The notes beneath the pieces were generated by a model, which made no database searches, was not told the origin of the DNA, and worked only from the letters and a program-made list of their open reading frames with translations. Both the position numbers and the translations under genes were made by a program. From NCBI RefSeq assembly GCF_004295645.1, contig NZ_CP034752.1, positions 1,736,001 to 1,800,000 of the forward strand: a DNA stretch of 64,000 nucleotides, read 5' to 3'. Shown here in pieces: positions 36,775 through 45,806 of the stretch (position 1 is its first letter; every line of letters begins with the position of its first letter). The DNA comes from Limnobaculum zhutongyuii (lineage in GTDB: Bacteria > Pseudomonadota > Gammaproteobacteria > Enterobacterales > Enterobacteriaceae).

Positions 36775-38142
36775 AAATACGAATAGCGACTCTGGTGATG
36801 CTGTTATCAGCAACGCTATTGCTAACCTATGGCATAGAATTCACCGGTTTTGCTGCTAAATGGCAATGGCAATCACATCATCTGGATGGGGAAACCTCTC
36901 AGGATATGGCTGATTATCAAATAAGCAGTTATTCTGATGGCGTTCTTATTACTGCCAGGGGTAGTGTTCTTAGTAAAGAGAGTAAACGTTATTATCAGGG
37001 CACTAGCTATGTAGCTAATATTTTACAAATTGACCTGTTCGCAAATGGCTCTCCTCCATTACTGGATGCACTGATTCCCGAACGAGCACAAAAAATACAA
37101 GACGTGCTGAACTACCGCCTCAATCTACCTTTGGAACCTTATGATTACAGGAAAAATAATAAAAGTGATTTATTTCCAATAACCCATGTTATGGCGGAGA
37201 AGAACGATAAACTCTATTTTAGTGCCCGTTTTGCCGGTGGCGTTACTGCTCAGGGCTGCGATGCTTCAGGTCATTGCTACATTATTACCGATGTGATGTA
37301 TAAAGATAATCCGATTGTTTACTACTCTGATAATGGTGGACATGACTGGCAATGGTGGACATGACTGGCAATGGTTAAAGCTATGGCAATTGCCAAAGCG
37401 TGAGCGAATATCAGGTATGGAATTTATTAAGTTCTACAGTGGTAGTCACTATTTATTGTCATGGGGCGGACGGGTATACCAGACTCAGGATCTGGGAAAA
37501 AGCTGGTCACAGGTCGCCGATAGCTGGGAATTAGCATCAAAATACCAGGTTATTCTGAATAACAGAACCTCTCAAAATTATGAAGTCTCGCCAAATTATG
37601 AACGTCGTCAGTGGTTAGTGAATCAACAGGATCAAATAATTACGTGGTTACGAGTGACGGACAAAGAGGATTCAAGCCTTAAAAGAATATTATTTATCAG
37701 TATCAATATTCTGAATGGACAAGAAAATCAGACTCTCTGGGATGGCGGCATGACAATCATGGATATACAGCCGTCTCCTGATCGTGAAATCTATTTTGTG
37801 ATGATAGAAGATACCCGACAAAATACACGGTCGCTCTATTCACTAAATCGATTGAATAATAATTTAATATACGATCCTATTCTGGAAACGGGGACGGAGC
37901 GTTTAGGGAAGCTTTATGTTGGCGAGCGGACATTTATCCTTGAGAGGAATCAGAGGGATCGCGAATATATAACATTTTCCAGCAATAACAGTATCAAGTG
38001 GCAGTCAATGGAGAAATTATCCGGGGAGAATATTATATTGGATGCACGGCATAATCGCCTGTTTCGTTTTCCTGAAACATATCAAATACCCGATCAGAAA
38101 AAGAGTGCAGGTCTTAACTATCAAGTCGTAGATCTGAAATAA
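36759..38142 (+). pseudogene. Asp-box (sialidase/BNR-like) repeat protein, frameshifted by a 19-bp duplication
   Basis: The 5' part (from 36759, membrane anchor at residues 8-28) ends early at 37364. The remaining protein continues in another frame to 38142. Between them a perfect 19-bp tandem duplication (37332-37369) shifts the frame. Removing one copy gives SDNGGHDWQWLKLWQLPK and a continuous protein of about 455 residues. Two Asp-box motifs, SDNGGHDW and TQDLGKSW, indicate a beta-propeller related to sialidase/BNR repeats. The function is unknown. The gene overlaps the upstream membrane-protein gene and forms a unit with it. If the duplication is real, losing one copy would restore the gene. 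Confidence 0.8.
37332..37369 (+). repeat. Perfect 19-bp tandem duplication causing a frameshift
   Basis: The unit AATGGTGGACATGACTGGC is present twice without a gap, with a 6-nt third start (AATGGT) at 37370. Nineteen is not a multiple of three, so the second copy changes the frame of the surrounding gene. Confidence 0.95.
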
Positions 38143-38214
38143 AAATATTTGATTTGAGATAGTTATATAGAGAACCGGTTTATTTGCCCTGTAGCATACA
38201 AATAAAGACGATAC

Positions 38215-38241
38215 AGGGGAACAAATAGTCGTTGTTCCCCT
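38215..38241. terminator. Bidirectional hairpin between convergent genes
   Basis: A 10-bp perfect stem AGGGGAACAA / TTGTTCCCCT, loop of 7 nt, lies between the Asp-box gene and ygiW. A partly overlapping alternative stem CCCTGTA/TACAGGG is present at its left. Confidence 0.7.
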
Positions 38242-38251
38242 TATGTATTAA

Positions 38252-38662
38252 TTAGTTAATCTTTTTAATTTGCTTCACATCAAGCTCAATGGAGTTCCAG
38301 TCTTTATCAATCTCTCCCTGTAGTTCTACAGTATCCGCAGGAGAGATAGTCAGACCATTCCAGCGTTTATGGTCAATATCAACATTAATGGTGCCGGTTT
38401 TATCACGGAAAACATACAACTCTTTACCAATTTGCTGCTCGATATTTCCCTGCAGGGTAACCCAGGTATCATCACTCATGGTTAAGGCTTTCTCAACCGT
38501 CATGGTGCCTGCATTCGGGCCTGAAAATCCGCCACCTTGCTGAGCGGGTGCGGTAGTCGTTGCTCCGGGCCCGCTGAATCCACCATTTGAAGCGCTATTT
38601 TGAGCAAAGACAGGCGCACTGGCTAATGTGGCAACCAAAGCTAACATCGTTAATTTTTTCAT
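38252..38662 (-). CDS. ygiW: YgiW/YdeI-family OB-fold stress protein
   Basis: The 136-residue protein has a signal peptide (cleavage after PVFA), a Gly/Pro/Ala-rich linker with the duplicated element GGFSGP, and an OB-fold of the bacterial BOF type (TVEKALTMSDDTWVTLQGNI, then YVFRDKTGTINVDIDHKRWNG). It resembles the VisP/YgiW periplasmic protein, which is involved in stress tolerance and in binding peptidoglycan in Salmonella. It is divergent from qseB, exactly as ygiW is to qseBC in E. coli, so control by QseB is expected. Confidence 0.9.
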   Translation of the reverse strand: MKKLTMLALVATLASAPVFAQNSASNGGFSGPGATTTAPAQQGGGFSGPNAGTMTVEKALTMSDDTWVTLQGNIEQQIGKELYVFRDKTGTINVDIDHKRWNGLTISPADTVELQGEIDKDWNSIELDVKQIKKIN

Positions 38663-38839
38663 GTTTTATTCCCTCAATGACAGGTGATCTACTCTTTTCA
38701 TCGATGATTAAATCACTAAGTTCTTAACAGGATCTTAATAGAATGAAAATAAAAAATATTTTTGCAGAACCGGATTTCGGCAATAGCCATGCCGGAGTTT
38801 ATCCTGTAAAAATGGGCCGTTAATCAACGGGAGGACATT

Positions 38840-39502
38840 ATGCGCATCTTGCTAATTGAAGATGATAGGCTGATTGGTGACGGAGTCAAATCCGGACTTA
38901 CTAAACTCGGATTCAGCGTGGACTGGTTTTCTGAAGGGAAAAGCGGTCAACGTGCAATTGATGCCGCACCTTATGATGCCGTTGTTCTCGATCTCTCTTT
39001 GCCGGGTATTGACGGTATGGATATTTTGCGTGACTGGCGTAAAAGCGGTCATGATGTACCGGTACTCATTTTAACGGCCCGTGATGCATTAGAGCAGCGT
39101 ATTGATGGGCTGCAACAGGGAGCTGATGACTATTTGTGCAAGCCTTTTGCCCTGACGGAAGTAGCGGCACGATTGCAGGCTTTGATTCGTCGGCGTCATG
39201 GACAGCTTACGCCAACGCTCTCTTACGGACATGTGGTGTATGAGCCCGCAACCATGAGCGTAACCAGCCACGGAGAGCCGGTGATCCTGAAACCCAGAGA
39301 GTTGGCAATTCTGGAGCTGTTTTTACATAACATCGGCCGGGTTCTGCCACGTTCACTGATTGAAGAAAAACTGTATAACTGGGATGAAGAGGTCTCCAGC
39401 AATGCGGTTGAAGTCCATATTCACCATTTGCGACGTAAACTGGGTAACGACTTTATCCGTACGGTACATGGGGTGGGATATACACTGGGGGACAATAAGT
39501 GA
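38840..39502 (+). CDS. qseB: Response regulator QseB
   Basis: The 220-residue OmpR-type regulator has a receiver domain (1-115) with the acidic pocket EDD at 7-9, phospho-acceptor Asp51 in VVLDLSLPG and the conserved Lys in DDYLCKPF. A winged helix-turn-helix follows (about 125-215), with SSNAVEVHIHHLRRKL and the final RTVHGVGYTL. GGGAGG precedes the start. It overlaps qseC by 4 nt (GTGA) and is divergent from ygiW. It is expected to act on the ygiW-qseB promoter region and its own operon in response to QseC. Confidence 0.95.
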   Translation: MRILLIEDDRLIGDGVKSGLTKLGFSVDWFSEGKSGQRAIDAAPYDAVVLDLSLPGIDGMDILRDWRKSGHDVPVLILTARDALEQRIDGLQQGADDYLCKPFALTEVAARLQALIRRRHGQLTPTLSYGHVVYEPATMSVTSHGEPVILKPRELAILELFLHNIGRVLPRSLIEEKLYNWDEEVSSNAVEVHIHHLRRKLGNDFIRTVHGVGYTLGDNK

Positions 39503-40851
39503 AAACACTGAGTTTGCGACTGCGTCTGATCCTTCTGTTTATTCTGCTGGTGGTAGTGACCTGGTCGATAGCCAGCTTTCTGACGTGGCGACAAACCAGC
39601 AAAAATATCGATGAAATATTTGATACTCAGCAAATGATCTTTGCCAAGCGACTTTCCGTATTGCAACCCGAAACCATTGGTAATATTTCGCAGCAGTTAC
39701 CTAAAACTAAAAAGCTATTACGCCATAATCGAGGCGCTCAGGATGATGATGCTTTAGCTTTTGCCATATTTACTCCCGATGGGAAAATGGTGCTACATGA
39801 TGGTGATAATGGCAGTAATTTTATCTTCAACTATCATCAGGATGGCTTTGCAAATAGCGCCATTAATGAGGATGACGATCTGTGGCGGATTGTCTGGTTA
39901 AAAACGGCGGATAATCGCTATATTGTCGCCGTCGGTCAGGAGTTGGATTATCGCGATGACATGCTGGAAGATCTGCTAATTTCACAGCTCAAACCCTGGT
40001 TAATAGCGCTACCATTGATGGCATTATTGATGGTCTGGCTAATTACGCGGGAATTAAAACCGTTACGTCATATCGCTAACCAGCTTAATCGACGTCAGCC
40101 CGATGATGAATCGCCGCTCATCACTACCCGGCTTCCCGGTGAAATTCAGCCAATCGTTGAGGCGCTCAATAGACTATTTACCCGTATCGGTACAATGCTG
40201 GTGCGGGAGCGTCGTTTTACCTCTGATGCTGCCCATGAACTGCGTAGTCCTTTAGCCGCTCTCAGAGTGCAGACCGAAGTGGTGCAAATATCCGGTGATG
40301 ATGAAGGGATGCGTCAGCATGCACTGGCGAACCTAACGGATGGCATTGATAGATCTACACGAGTGGTGGATCAGTTACTGATGCTTTCACGACTGGATTC
40401 ATTTTCACAGTTAGATGATGTGCAGCAAGTTGAGTGGCCGAAGTTGCTACAGAGCGCTATTGCTGATATCTACCCTAAAGCGCAGGCGGAAAATATGGAT
40501 ATCCGTTTAGATATTCATCAGGAGCCCGCACCCATTAAGGGGCAACTGCTGTTGTTATCCGTTCTGTTGCGTAATTTGTTGGATAATGCCATTCGTTACG
40601 GTCGGCAAGGTAGCACCATCATGGTGACGTTAGACCAACATAGCGTTAGCGTGGAGGATCAAGGTCCCGGCGTTAGTGATGAATATTTGCAACGTATTGG
40701 TGAACGCTTCTTTCGACCGCCTGGTCAGGAAAAAACCGGTAGCGGGTTAGGGTTGTCTATAGTGCAGCGTATTGCACATTTGCATGGATTAGACGTCAAA
40801 TTCAGTAATCGTGAGCAGGGTGGATTTAAGGTGGTAATTAGCTGGCATTAA
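39499..40851 (+). CDS. qseC: Sensor histidine kinase QseC
   Basis: The 450-residue inner-membrane kinase has two transmembrane helices (about 10-29 and 166-184) around a periplasmic sensor domain, a HAMP-like linker, the phospho-acceptor His246 in SDAAHELRSPLAALR (the same position as in E. coli QseC) and the ATP-binding boxes NLLDNAIRYG, VEDQGPGV and GSGLGLSIVQR. It phosphorylates QseB. In E. coli it has been linked to autoinducer-3 and catecholamine sensing; I only claim the domain match. It begins at a GTG that overlaps the qseB stop. Confidence 0.95.
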   Translation: MKTLSLRLRLILLFILLVVVTWSIASFLTWRQTSKNIDEIFDTQQMIFAKRLSVLQPETIGNISQQLPKTKKLLRHNRGAQDDDALAFAIFTPDGKMVLHDGDNGSNFIFNYHQDGFANSAINEDDDLWRIVWLKTADNRYIVAVGQELDYRDDMLEDLLISQLKPWLIALPLMALLMVWLITRELKPLRHIANQLNRRQPDDESPLITTRLPGEIQPIVEALNRLFTRIGTMLVRERRFTSDAAHELRSPLAALRVQTEVVQISGDDEGMRQHALANLTDGIDRSTRVVDQLLMLSRLDSFSQLDDVQQVEWPKLLQSAIADIYPKAQAENMDIRLDIHQEPAPIKGQLLLLSVLLRNLLDNAIRYGRQGSTIMVTLDQHSVSVEDQGPGVSDEYLQRIGERFFRPPGQEKTGSGLGLSIVQRIAHLHGLDVKFSNREQGGFKVVISWH

Positions 40852-40907
40852 CCGGTTAATTTATATTATTTTATTGGCGTAACAATTAATTAAACAGGAG
40901 CTCCGGC

Positions 40908-41555
40908 ATGAGGATTCTGCTGGTTGAAGATGATGAGTTAATCGGTGATGGAATTCAGGTTGGTCTGACTGAGTTTGGTTTCACTATTGACTGGTTTAAT
41001 GATGGTTTACAGGGGCAAAATGCTATTCATGCTGCGCCTTATGATGCAGTAATCCTTGATTTGAGCCTGCCCCATATTGATGGGTTGGACATTCTCAAAT
41101 ATTGGCGTCAGAAAAAAATAGATACACCGGTACTGATTTTAACTGCCCGTGATGCAATAAAAGAGCGGGTGAGTGGATTACAGTTCGGTGCGGACGACTA
41201 TTTGTGTAAACCGTTTGCTCTGGAAGAGGTTGCAGCCCGCCTTCAGGCGTTAGTCCGTCGTCGCCATGGGCAGCTAAGCTCAGTGATTCAATATAAAGAT
41301 ATCGTATTAGATACTGCCAACTATGTGGTGACTAAAGCGGGTGAACCCGTGGTACTCACCTCCAGAGAATTAAAGCTGTTAGAACTGTTTTTACTCAGCC
41401 AGAATAGGGTGTTAAGCAAAGCGTTAATACAAGAAAAGTTATATTCATGGAGTGATGACGTTAGTAGTAATACGGTAGAAGTCCATATTCACAATTTACG
41501 ACATAAATTACAAATAGAATATCATTACACTTTAGCCGGGCAACTTTTCTCATAA
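40908..41555 (+). CDS. Second QseB-like response regulator with replaced C-terminus
   Basis: The first about 200 residues align almost continuously with QseB (Asp51 in VILDLSLPH, DDYLCKPFALEEVAARLQAL, SSNTVEVHIHNLRHKL). After RHKL the sequence is unrelated: it ends QIEYHYTLAGQLFS and lacks the RGVGYxL wing of the DNA-binding domain. Reading the other frames there does not restore it, so the end was replaced rather than shifted. No kinase follows. It lies 56 nt after qseC and probably arose by tandem duplication of qseB. It may be a phosphate sink or an altered DNA binder; DNA binding may be impaired. Confidence 0.85.
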   Translation: MRILLVEDDELIGDGIQVGLTEFGFTIDWFNDGLQGQNAIHAAPYDAVILDLSLPHIDGLDILKYWRQKKIDTPVLILTARDAIKERVSGLQFGADDYLCKPFALEEVAARLQALVRRRHGQLSSVIQYKDIVLDTANYVVTKAGEPVVLTSRELKLLELFLLSQNRVLSKALIQEKLYSWSDDVSSNTVEVHIHNLRHKLQIEYHYTLAGQLFS

Positions 41556-41800
41556 ATGACTATCTCTGAAAATTAAGAATTTGCGAGTAGTTTGTAGTTA
41601 ATCAGCTAATCCTTAATCAATTATTAAGTGATTAAGGATAGACGTTATGAGGAAAAAGATTGCGGTTGTAGTTATCGCCTGATGAAATTTTACTTGTTGA
41701 AATTATTAAATTTATTTGATTTCATTAAATTATCTTTATTATTGAAATATTTTGATACTATATTTAAAGCAAGACTGTTAATACAAAGCAGAGGCAATAA

Positions 41801-42460
41801 ATGGAATCTGGTATTGAAGAACGTGAACTGACCAATTTAAAAAGAAGAAAATATAATCTTCTGATTAAACAGGCCATGAAATTATTTGAAAAGGGCGCTT
41901 TTCCAACCGTGACGGAATTAGCTACAGAAGCTCAGGTATCCCGGGCAACGGCTTATCGTTATTTTCCTACTCAAAGCGATCTGATTTCTGCCGTAGTGGA
42001 TGAAAGCCTTAAACCCATTATTTTATGGCAGCCAGAACAAACCAGTGTTGAAGAGCGGGTTAATGAATTACTGAGTTTTGCTTATCCGCAAATGTTTAAA
42101 CATGAAGGTGCACTGCGAGCGGCATTGTTGTTGTCTTTGCAGCAGTGGGCAGAAGAGCGGGCATCACAGTTTAAATCAGAAACGGATGATACCGTTGATG
42201 TATCAACTAAACGGGAGAAGCTGGTCAGAGGCCATCGTAAACAGATTCTTAAACAGGTTACCGCACCGCTTAATGATGAATTGTCGGTGGAATTGGTAGA
42301 AAAAGTAAACCACGCTTTGTCGATTATCTATGGCTCGGAAGTCTTCATGGTATTAAAAGATATCTGGCAATTGGAAAATGATGATGTTCAGGCCGTAACA
42401 CAATGGATAGCCAAAGCGATACTGAATCAAGCCAGAGCAGATGCAGAGCAGGAAAAGTAA
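41801..42460 (+). CDS. TetR-family transcriptional regulator
   Basis: The 219-residue protein has an N-terminal helix-turn-helix with KLFEKGAFPTVTELATEAQVSRATAYRYFPTQSDLISAV (about 27-67), a classic TetR start, and a helical ligand/dimerisation domain. AGAGG lies about 6 nt before the ATG. The 245 nt before it contain no other gene I can support. No exporter or enzyme gene is linked in the same direction, so the target is unknown; mntP next door is on the opposite strand and has its own riboswitch. Confidence 0.85.
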   Translation: MESGIEERELTNLKRRKYNLLIKQAMKLFEKGAFPTVTELATEAQVSRATAYRYFPTQSDLISAVVDESLKPIILWQPEQTSVEERVNELLSFAYPQMFKHEGALRAALLLSLQQWAEERASQFKSETDDTVDVSTKREKLVRGHRKQILKQVTAPLNDELSVELVEKVNHALSIIYGSEVFMVLKDIWQLENDDVQAVTQWIAKAILNQARADAEQEK

Positions 42461-42525
42461 CTAAAGATAGACAACGGCATAGCATTAATAAAGATTAACC
42501 AGCAGGAAAGCCAACAGCCGTTAAT

Positions 42526-42549
42526 ATCGCCCATGTGTGGATGGGCGAT
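42526..42549. terminator. Hairpin between the convergent TetR and mntP genes
   Basis: An 8-bp stem ATCGCCCA / TGGGCGAT, loop of 8 nt, lies between the two convergent stop codons. It could serve both strands; no long T-run on either side. Confidence 0.55.
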
Positions 42550-42570
42550 AGTAGTTGTCAGGATAGGCTT

Positions 42571-43140
42571 TTATGCTGCCCACTCTAAATGTTCAAGTAG
42601 GATATTAATACCTATACCAATCAGGATAATTCCGCCAATAATTTCGGCTCGTTTACCGAGAATGGGGCCAATAAAGCGACCTACCATCATTCCCAGCGTT
42701 GCCATAATCATGGTTGCCAGACCAATTGCCATTGCGGTGTGAATAATATTAACCTGCAACAGGGCAAGGCCAACGCCAACGGCCATGGCATCCAGACTGG
42801 TAGCAAATGCCGTAGTGACAAGAATCAGGAAAGAGTGGCGGCGCAATTTTGGCGCATCAGCTTCAGGTTGCTTAGAACCTTCAACAATCATGCGGCAACC
42901 TAATATAAACAGTAAGGTAAACGCCACCCAGTGATCCCACTCGGCAACATATTGGCCAGCGACCAGCCCAATTCCCCAGCCAATTAATGGTGTAATTGCT
43001 TCAATACAGCCGAAAATGAGTCCTGTGCGGAATGCTTCCCTGAAACGGGGTTTATGCAGAATAGCGCCTTTACCTACAGAAGCCGCAAACGCATCCATAG
43101 ACATACCAAAAGCAAGAATAAGTGTAGCAGAAAGGTTCAC
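42571..43140 (-). CDS. mntP: Manganese efflux pump MntP
   Basis: The 189-residue inner-membrane protein has six helices and the two internally repeated motifs with acidic residues, FGMSMDAFAASVGKG and ATSLDAMAVGVG, which are essential in E. coli MntP. It exports excess Mn2+. The start is the GTG at 43140 with GGAGA about 8 nt upstream; the same N-terminus as in E. coli (MNxxATxxLAFGMSMDAF) follows. The long leader upstream contains a yybP-ykoY manganese riboswitch. Confidence 0.95.
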   Translation of the reverse strand: MNLSATLILAFGMSMDAFAASVGKGAILHKPRFREAFRTGLIFGCIEAITPLIGWGIGLVAGQYVAEWDHWVAFTLLFILGCRMIVEGSKQPEADAPKLRRHSFLILVTTAFATSLDAMAVGVGLALLQVNIIHTAMAIGLATMIMATLGMMVGRFIGPILGKRAEIIGGIILIGIGINILLEHLEWAA

Positions 43141-43149
43141 TGTTTAGTT

Positions 43150-43335
43150 TCTCCGGCCGGGGCTCCTCATATACATATTGGGCACCTCCCAACCTACAGT
43201 GTGCGCAATATGTCTATGGTCTCGCCTACCTGACGGTTGCCTGCACCACGCTGAACTAGATTGTTCATGCGAGTATGTTGATACAGGCGCTTTTGTTGTG
43301 TTAACAAAAACCGGCTACTCCCCAATGACGGCAGG
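43150..43335 (-). promoter_or_regulatory. yybP-ykoY manganese riboswitch in the mntP leader
   Basis: Read on the minus strand, the leader begins with the conserved ATTGGGGAGTAGC (about 43327-43312). A variable stem follows, then GTAGGCGAGACCATA, and the RNA closes with a hairpin-rich segment (GGTTGGGAGGTGCCC...GGAGCCCC) just before the ribosome site. This is the element that precedes mntP and alx in E. coli and senses Mn2+. The borders are approximate. Confidence 0.9.
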
Positions 43336-43556
43336 CAGTTTAACACTCGTTGTCAGGATAGCCAAGAATAAATAACTCAATGATATCAAAGAGTAAATTA
43401 AATGATTCTTATTATCATCTGGCAATGATGTGATTATATCGGCTAGCTGTATGAAATAAAAACAGTTAACTTTCTACACATTAAGATCCTGCTGGCGATA
43501 GACTAAAATAAATCATAGTCATAATGTGAAACAGACCAATCAGGTAGGATAAATTT

Positions 43557-44300
43557 ATGAAACAACAGGCTATAAAAAAGGTAGCTTTAATTACCGGAGC
43601 ATCCCGGGGAATTGGTGCGGCTATCGCAGAACGTTTGGCGTCTGATGGTTTTTCTGTGGTTATCAACTATGCAGGTAATCAGGTCATGGCGGATGAGCTG
43701 GTTCATCAACTGCAATTAGAAGGGGCTCAGGCCATAGCCATTCAGGCTGATATTAGTGATGCTAATGCGGTTAAACGGCTATTTGATGAAGCGGAAACGG
43801 CTTTTGGTGGCATCGACATTCTGGTTAATAACGCTGGGGTGATGGCTCTGTCACCGGTTGAAGAGATGAGTGATGCTGATGTTGATCGCCTGTTGGATAT
43901 TAATCTGAAAGGAACATTTTACACCTCTAGGGAAGCGGCAAAGCGATTAAAACACGGCGGCAGAATCATCAATTTTTCCTCATCGGTGGTTGCCTTACTT
44001 CAGCCGGGTTATGGTATGTATGCGGCAACGAAAGCGGGAGTAGAGGCATTAACCAGCGTAATGGCTAAAGAGATGCGTGGCCGTAACATTACCGTGAATA
44101 GCATTGCTCCGGGACCAACGGCAACTGAATTATTCCTGAATGGTAAATCCCCGGAGTTGGTTGAGAAGCTGGCTCATCTGGCGCCGTTAGAGCGTTTAGG
44201 GCAGCCAGAAGATATCGCTTCAGCAGTATCGTTTTTAGCTGGTCCCGATGGGACTTGGGTCAATGGACAGACGCTACGGGTAAATGGCGGGATTATTTAG
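43557..44300 (+). CDS. SDR-family oxidoreductase
   Basis: The 247-residue protein has the Rossmann cofactor motif TGASRGIGAAIA (about 14-25), NNAG (about 90), a catalytic Ser in NFSSSVV, and Tyr-Lys in YAATKAG (about 158). These residues define a classical short-chain dehydrogenase/reductase. It resembles FabG-type proteins (RLGQPEDIASAVSFLAGPDGTWVNGQTLRVNGG) but is not in a fatty-acid operon; the substrate is unknown. The gene is monocistronic, with a hairpin 15 nt downstream, and sits between mntP and setB. The stop TAG is followed directly by an in-frame TGA. Confidence 0.88.
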   Translation: MKQQAIKKVALITGASRGIGAAIAERLASDGFSVVINYAGNQVMADELVHQLQLEGAQAIAIQADISDANAVKRLFDEAETAFGGIDILVNNAGVMALSPVEEMSDADVDRLLDINLKGTFYTSREAAKRLKHGGRIINFSSSVVALLQPGYGMYAATKAGVEALTSVMAKEMRGRNITVNSIAPGPTATELFLNGKSPELVEKLAHLAPLERLGQPEDIASAVSFLAGPDGTWVNGQTLRVNGGII

Positions 44301-44314
44301 TGATTAAATAAGCA

Positions 44315-44343
44315 CAGCAGTATCTTTTACCAGGATACTGCTG
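44315..44343 (+). terminator. Hairpin terminator after the SDR gene
   Basis: A 10-bp perfect stem CAGCAGTATC / GATACTGCTG, loop of 9 nt, is followed by GATTTCAATTGATT. It lies between convergent genes. Confidence 0.7.
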
Positions 44344-44370
44344 GATTTCAATTGATTCACTGTTAGTGCA

Positions 44371-45548
44371 TTATGCCGCTTTAATTTTTAGCAAACACAG
44401 GGTTGCTGCCAGACACATGGCGGCGGCTATATAGAATACGGTGTGAAAACTCCATAGCTCGGCTACGGTACCAGCCAGCGAACCGGCAACAATCCAGCCA
44501 ACCCGCACAGTATTGGTAAACAAAGTTGTGGCGGCACCAGCCTGACCAGGCATCAGATCCTGAAAATAGAGCATGCCAATCCCCGCTAAGATACCGATAA
44601 AAATGGCATTCAGTAGCTGTAGAGCCAGCAATATCCAGGGGAAGTAAAGAAGAATAACCCAATATAGAATAGTAAACCGGCAATAATGGCGTAGTGCATG
44701 AGTTTACGTTTACCCAATCGCTGGGCGTAATAACCTGCGATCAACATAACCGGGATTTCTAAACCGGCGGCCGTTCCCATCATTACTCCGGCCAGCTTTT
44801 CAGGCAATTGTAATTCACTAATCAGATACAGTGGCATATTGATGATATACATGCCGTTACAGGTCCACATCAGAGAACTAACAATAAATAGCAACAGCAC
44901 CGATTGTCGATTCTGGCGTGGGGCTTGAATCGGGGTATTACTTGCCTGTTTCGCCTTGGGCATAGAAGGTAAGGCATACCAAACCACGACAGAACAGAGT
45001 ACAAATGCGATAGCTGCAGAGAAATACATGGTTTTAAAACCAAATCCCAGAGCCAATGCAAAAGCTAATGGTGGGCCAATCACCCAGGCCAGTGATATCT
45101 GGGCGCGTAAAATGGAGCTAAACATTACCGCTTCACGTCCGGTTTTATCCGCATGTTCTCTGGCCAGAGCAAATAGCTGCGGCGTTGCCGTTGAGCCAAA
45201 GGTGGATAACACCACACCAACCGTTAGCAGCAGAAAATAGTTGCGGTTAAAAGCATATAAAATGCAGCCTAATGCGCCAAACAAACAGCAGCGAATAATC
45301 AGCATTTTTCGGTCGCCCGACTTATCCGAGTAACTGGCGATCATCTGGCTGATAATAATGCCAATAATAGCGCTACCGGTATAAAACAGGCCGACCAGAA
45401 CGGGGCGAGTTTGTACCTCTGTGGTTAAAAACAGACTCAGGGTTGGCGTCTGTAATGCACCGGCAATGCCGGTTAAAAAGGCAATAAACAGAAAAGCCAG
45501 CGACGTGATATCCGTCATTTGTTTTAAAGAGGCAGGGAGTGATCGCAT
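44371..45548 (-). pseudogene. setB: Sugar efflux transporter SetB, frameshifted by one base
   Basis: The 312-residue first frame matches SetB closely (FLTGIAGALQTPTLSLFL, FGSTATPQLFALAREHAD, LEIPVMLIAGYYAQRLGKR) but ends early at 44610. The missing last helices are in the next frame to 44371 (LALQLLNAIFIGILAGIGM, FQDLMPGQAGAATTLFTNT). A C4 run (plus strand G4 at 44638-44641) is where one more C would restore the reading TSPWILLALQLL. The protein is a 12-helix MFS exporter of sugars and analogues. It is either a mutant with a one-base deletion or a homopolymer error beside a CCTGG site. Confidence 0.88.
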
Positions 45549-45768
45549 AGAGTGAATCGTTTCAAATAATGAACTGCGCGGATAATACGCCGTTTAAATT
45601 GAAATAAAAAGGCGTTTTAATTCTATAACTTAGTGATAACAAAAATATTAATGTTTATTGGCGATCAAATAATTGGTTAATCAATAACCTGAGTTGACTA
45701 TTTCATTAAGATTATTCTTTGACCAAATGTGCGGTATTCATCAGATGTGAACAGAAGGGATTAAATAA

Positions 45769-45796
45769 GCTATCGCCGAATATTATCGGCGATAGC
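45769..45796 (-). terminator. Hairpin terminator of dcuC
   Basis: An 11-bp stem GCTATCGCCGA / TCGGCGATAGC with a 6-nt loop lies 11 nt downstream of the dcuC stop on the minus strand, followed by TTATTTAATCCC. Confidence 0.8.
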
Positions 45797-45806
45797 AATA
45801 GAATAA

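Noticed and set aside
41647..41682. 11-codon ORF MRKKIAVVVIA, which looks like the start of an exported protein
   Set aside because: Ends immediately; the sequence after it shows no continuation in any frame. Possibly a remnant but not supportable.
41628..41831. 67-residue ORF between the QseB-like gene and the TetR gene
   Set aside because: No ribosome site, overlaps the TetR start, and low-complexity Leu/Lys composition from AT-rich DNA.
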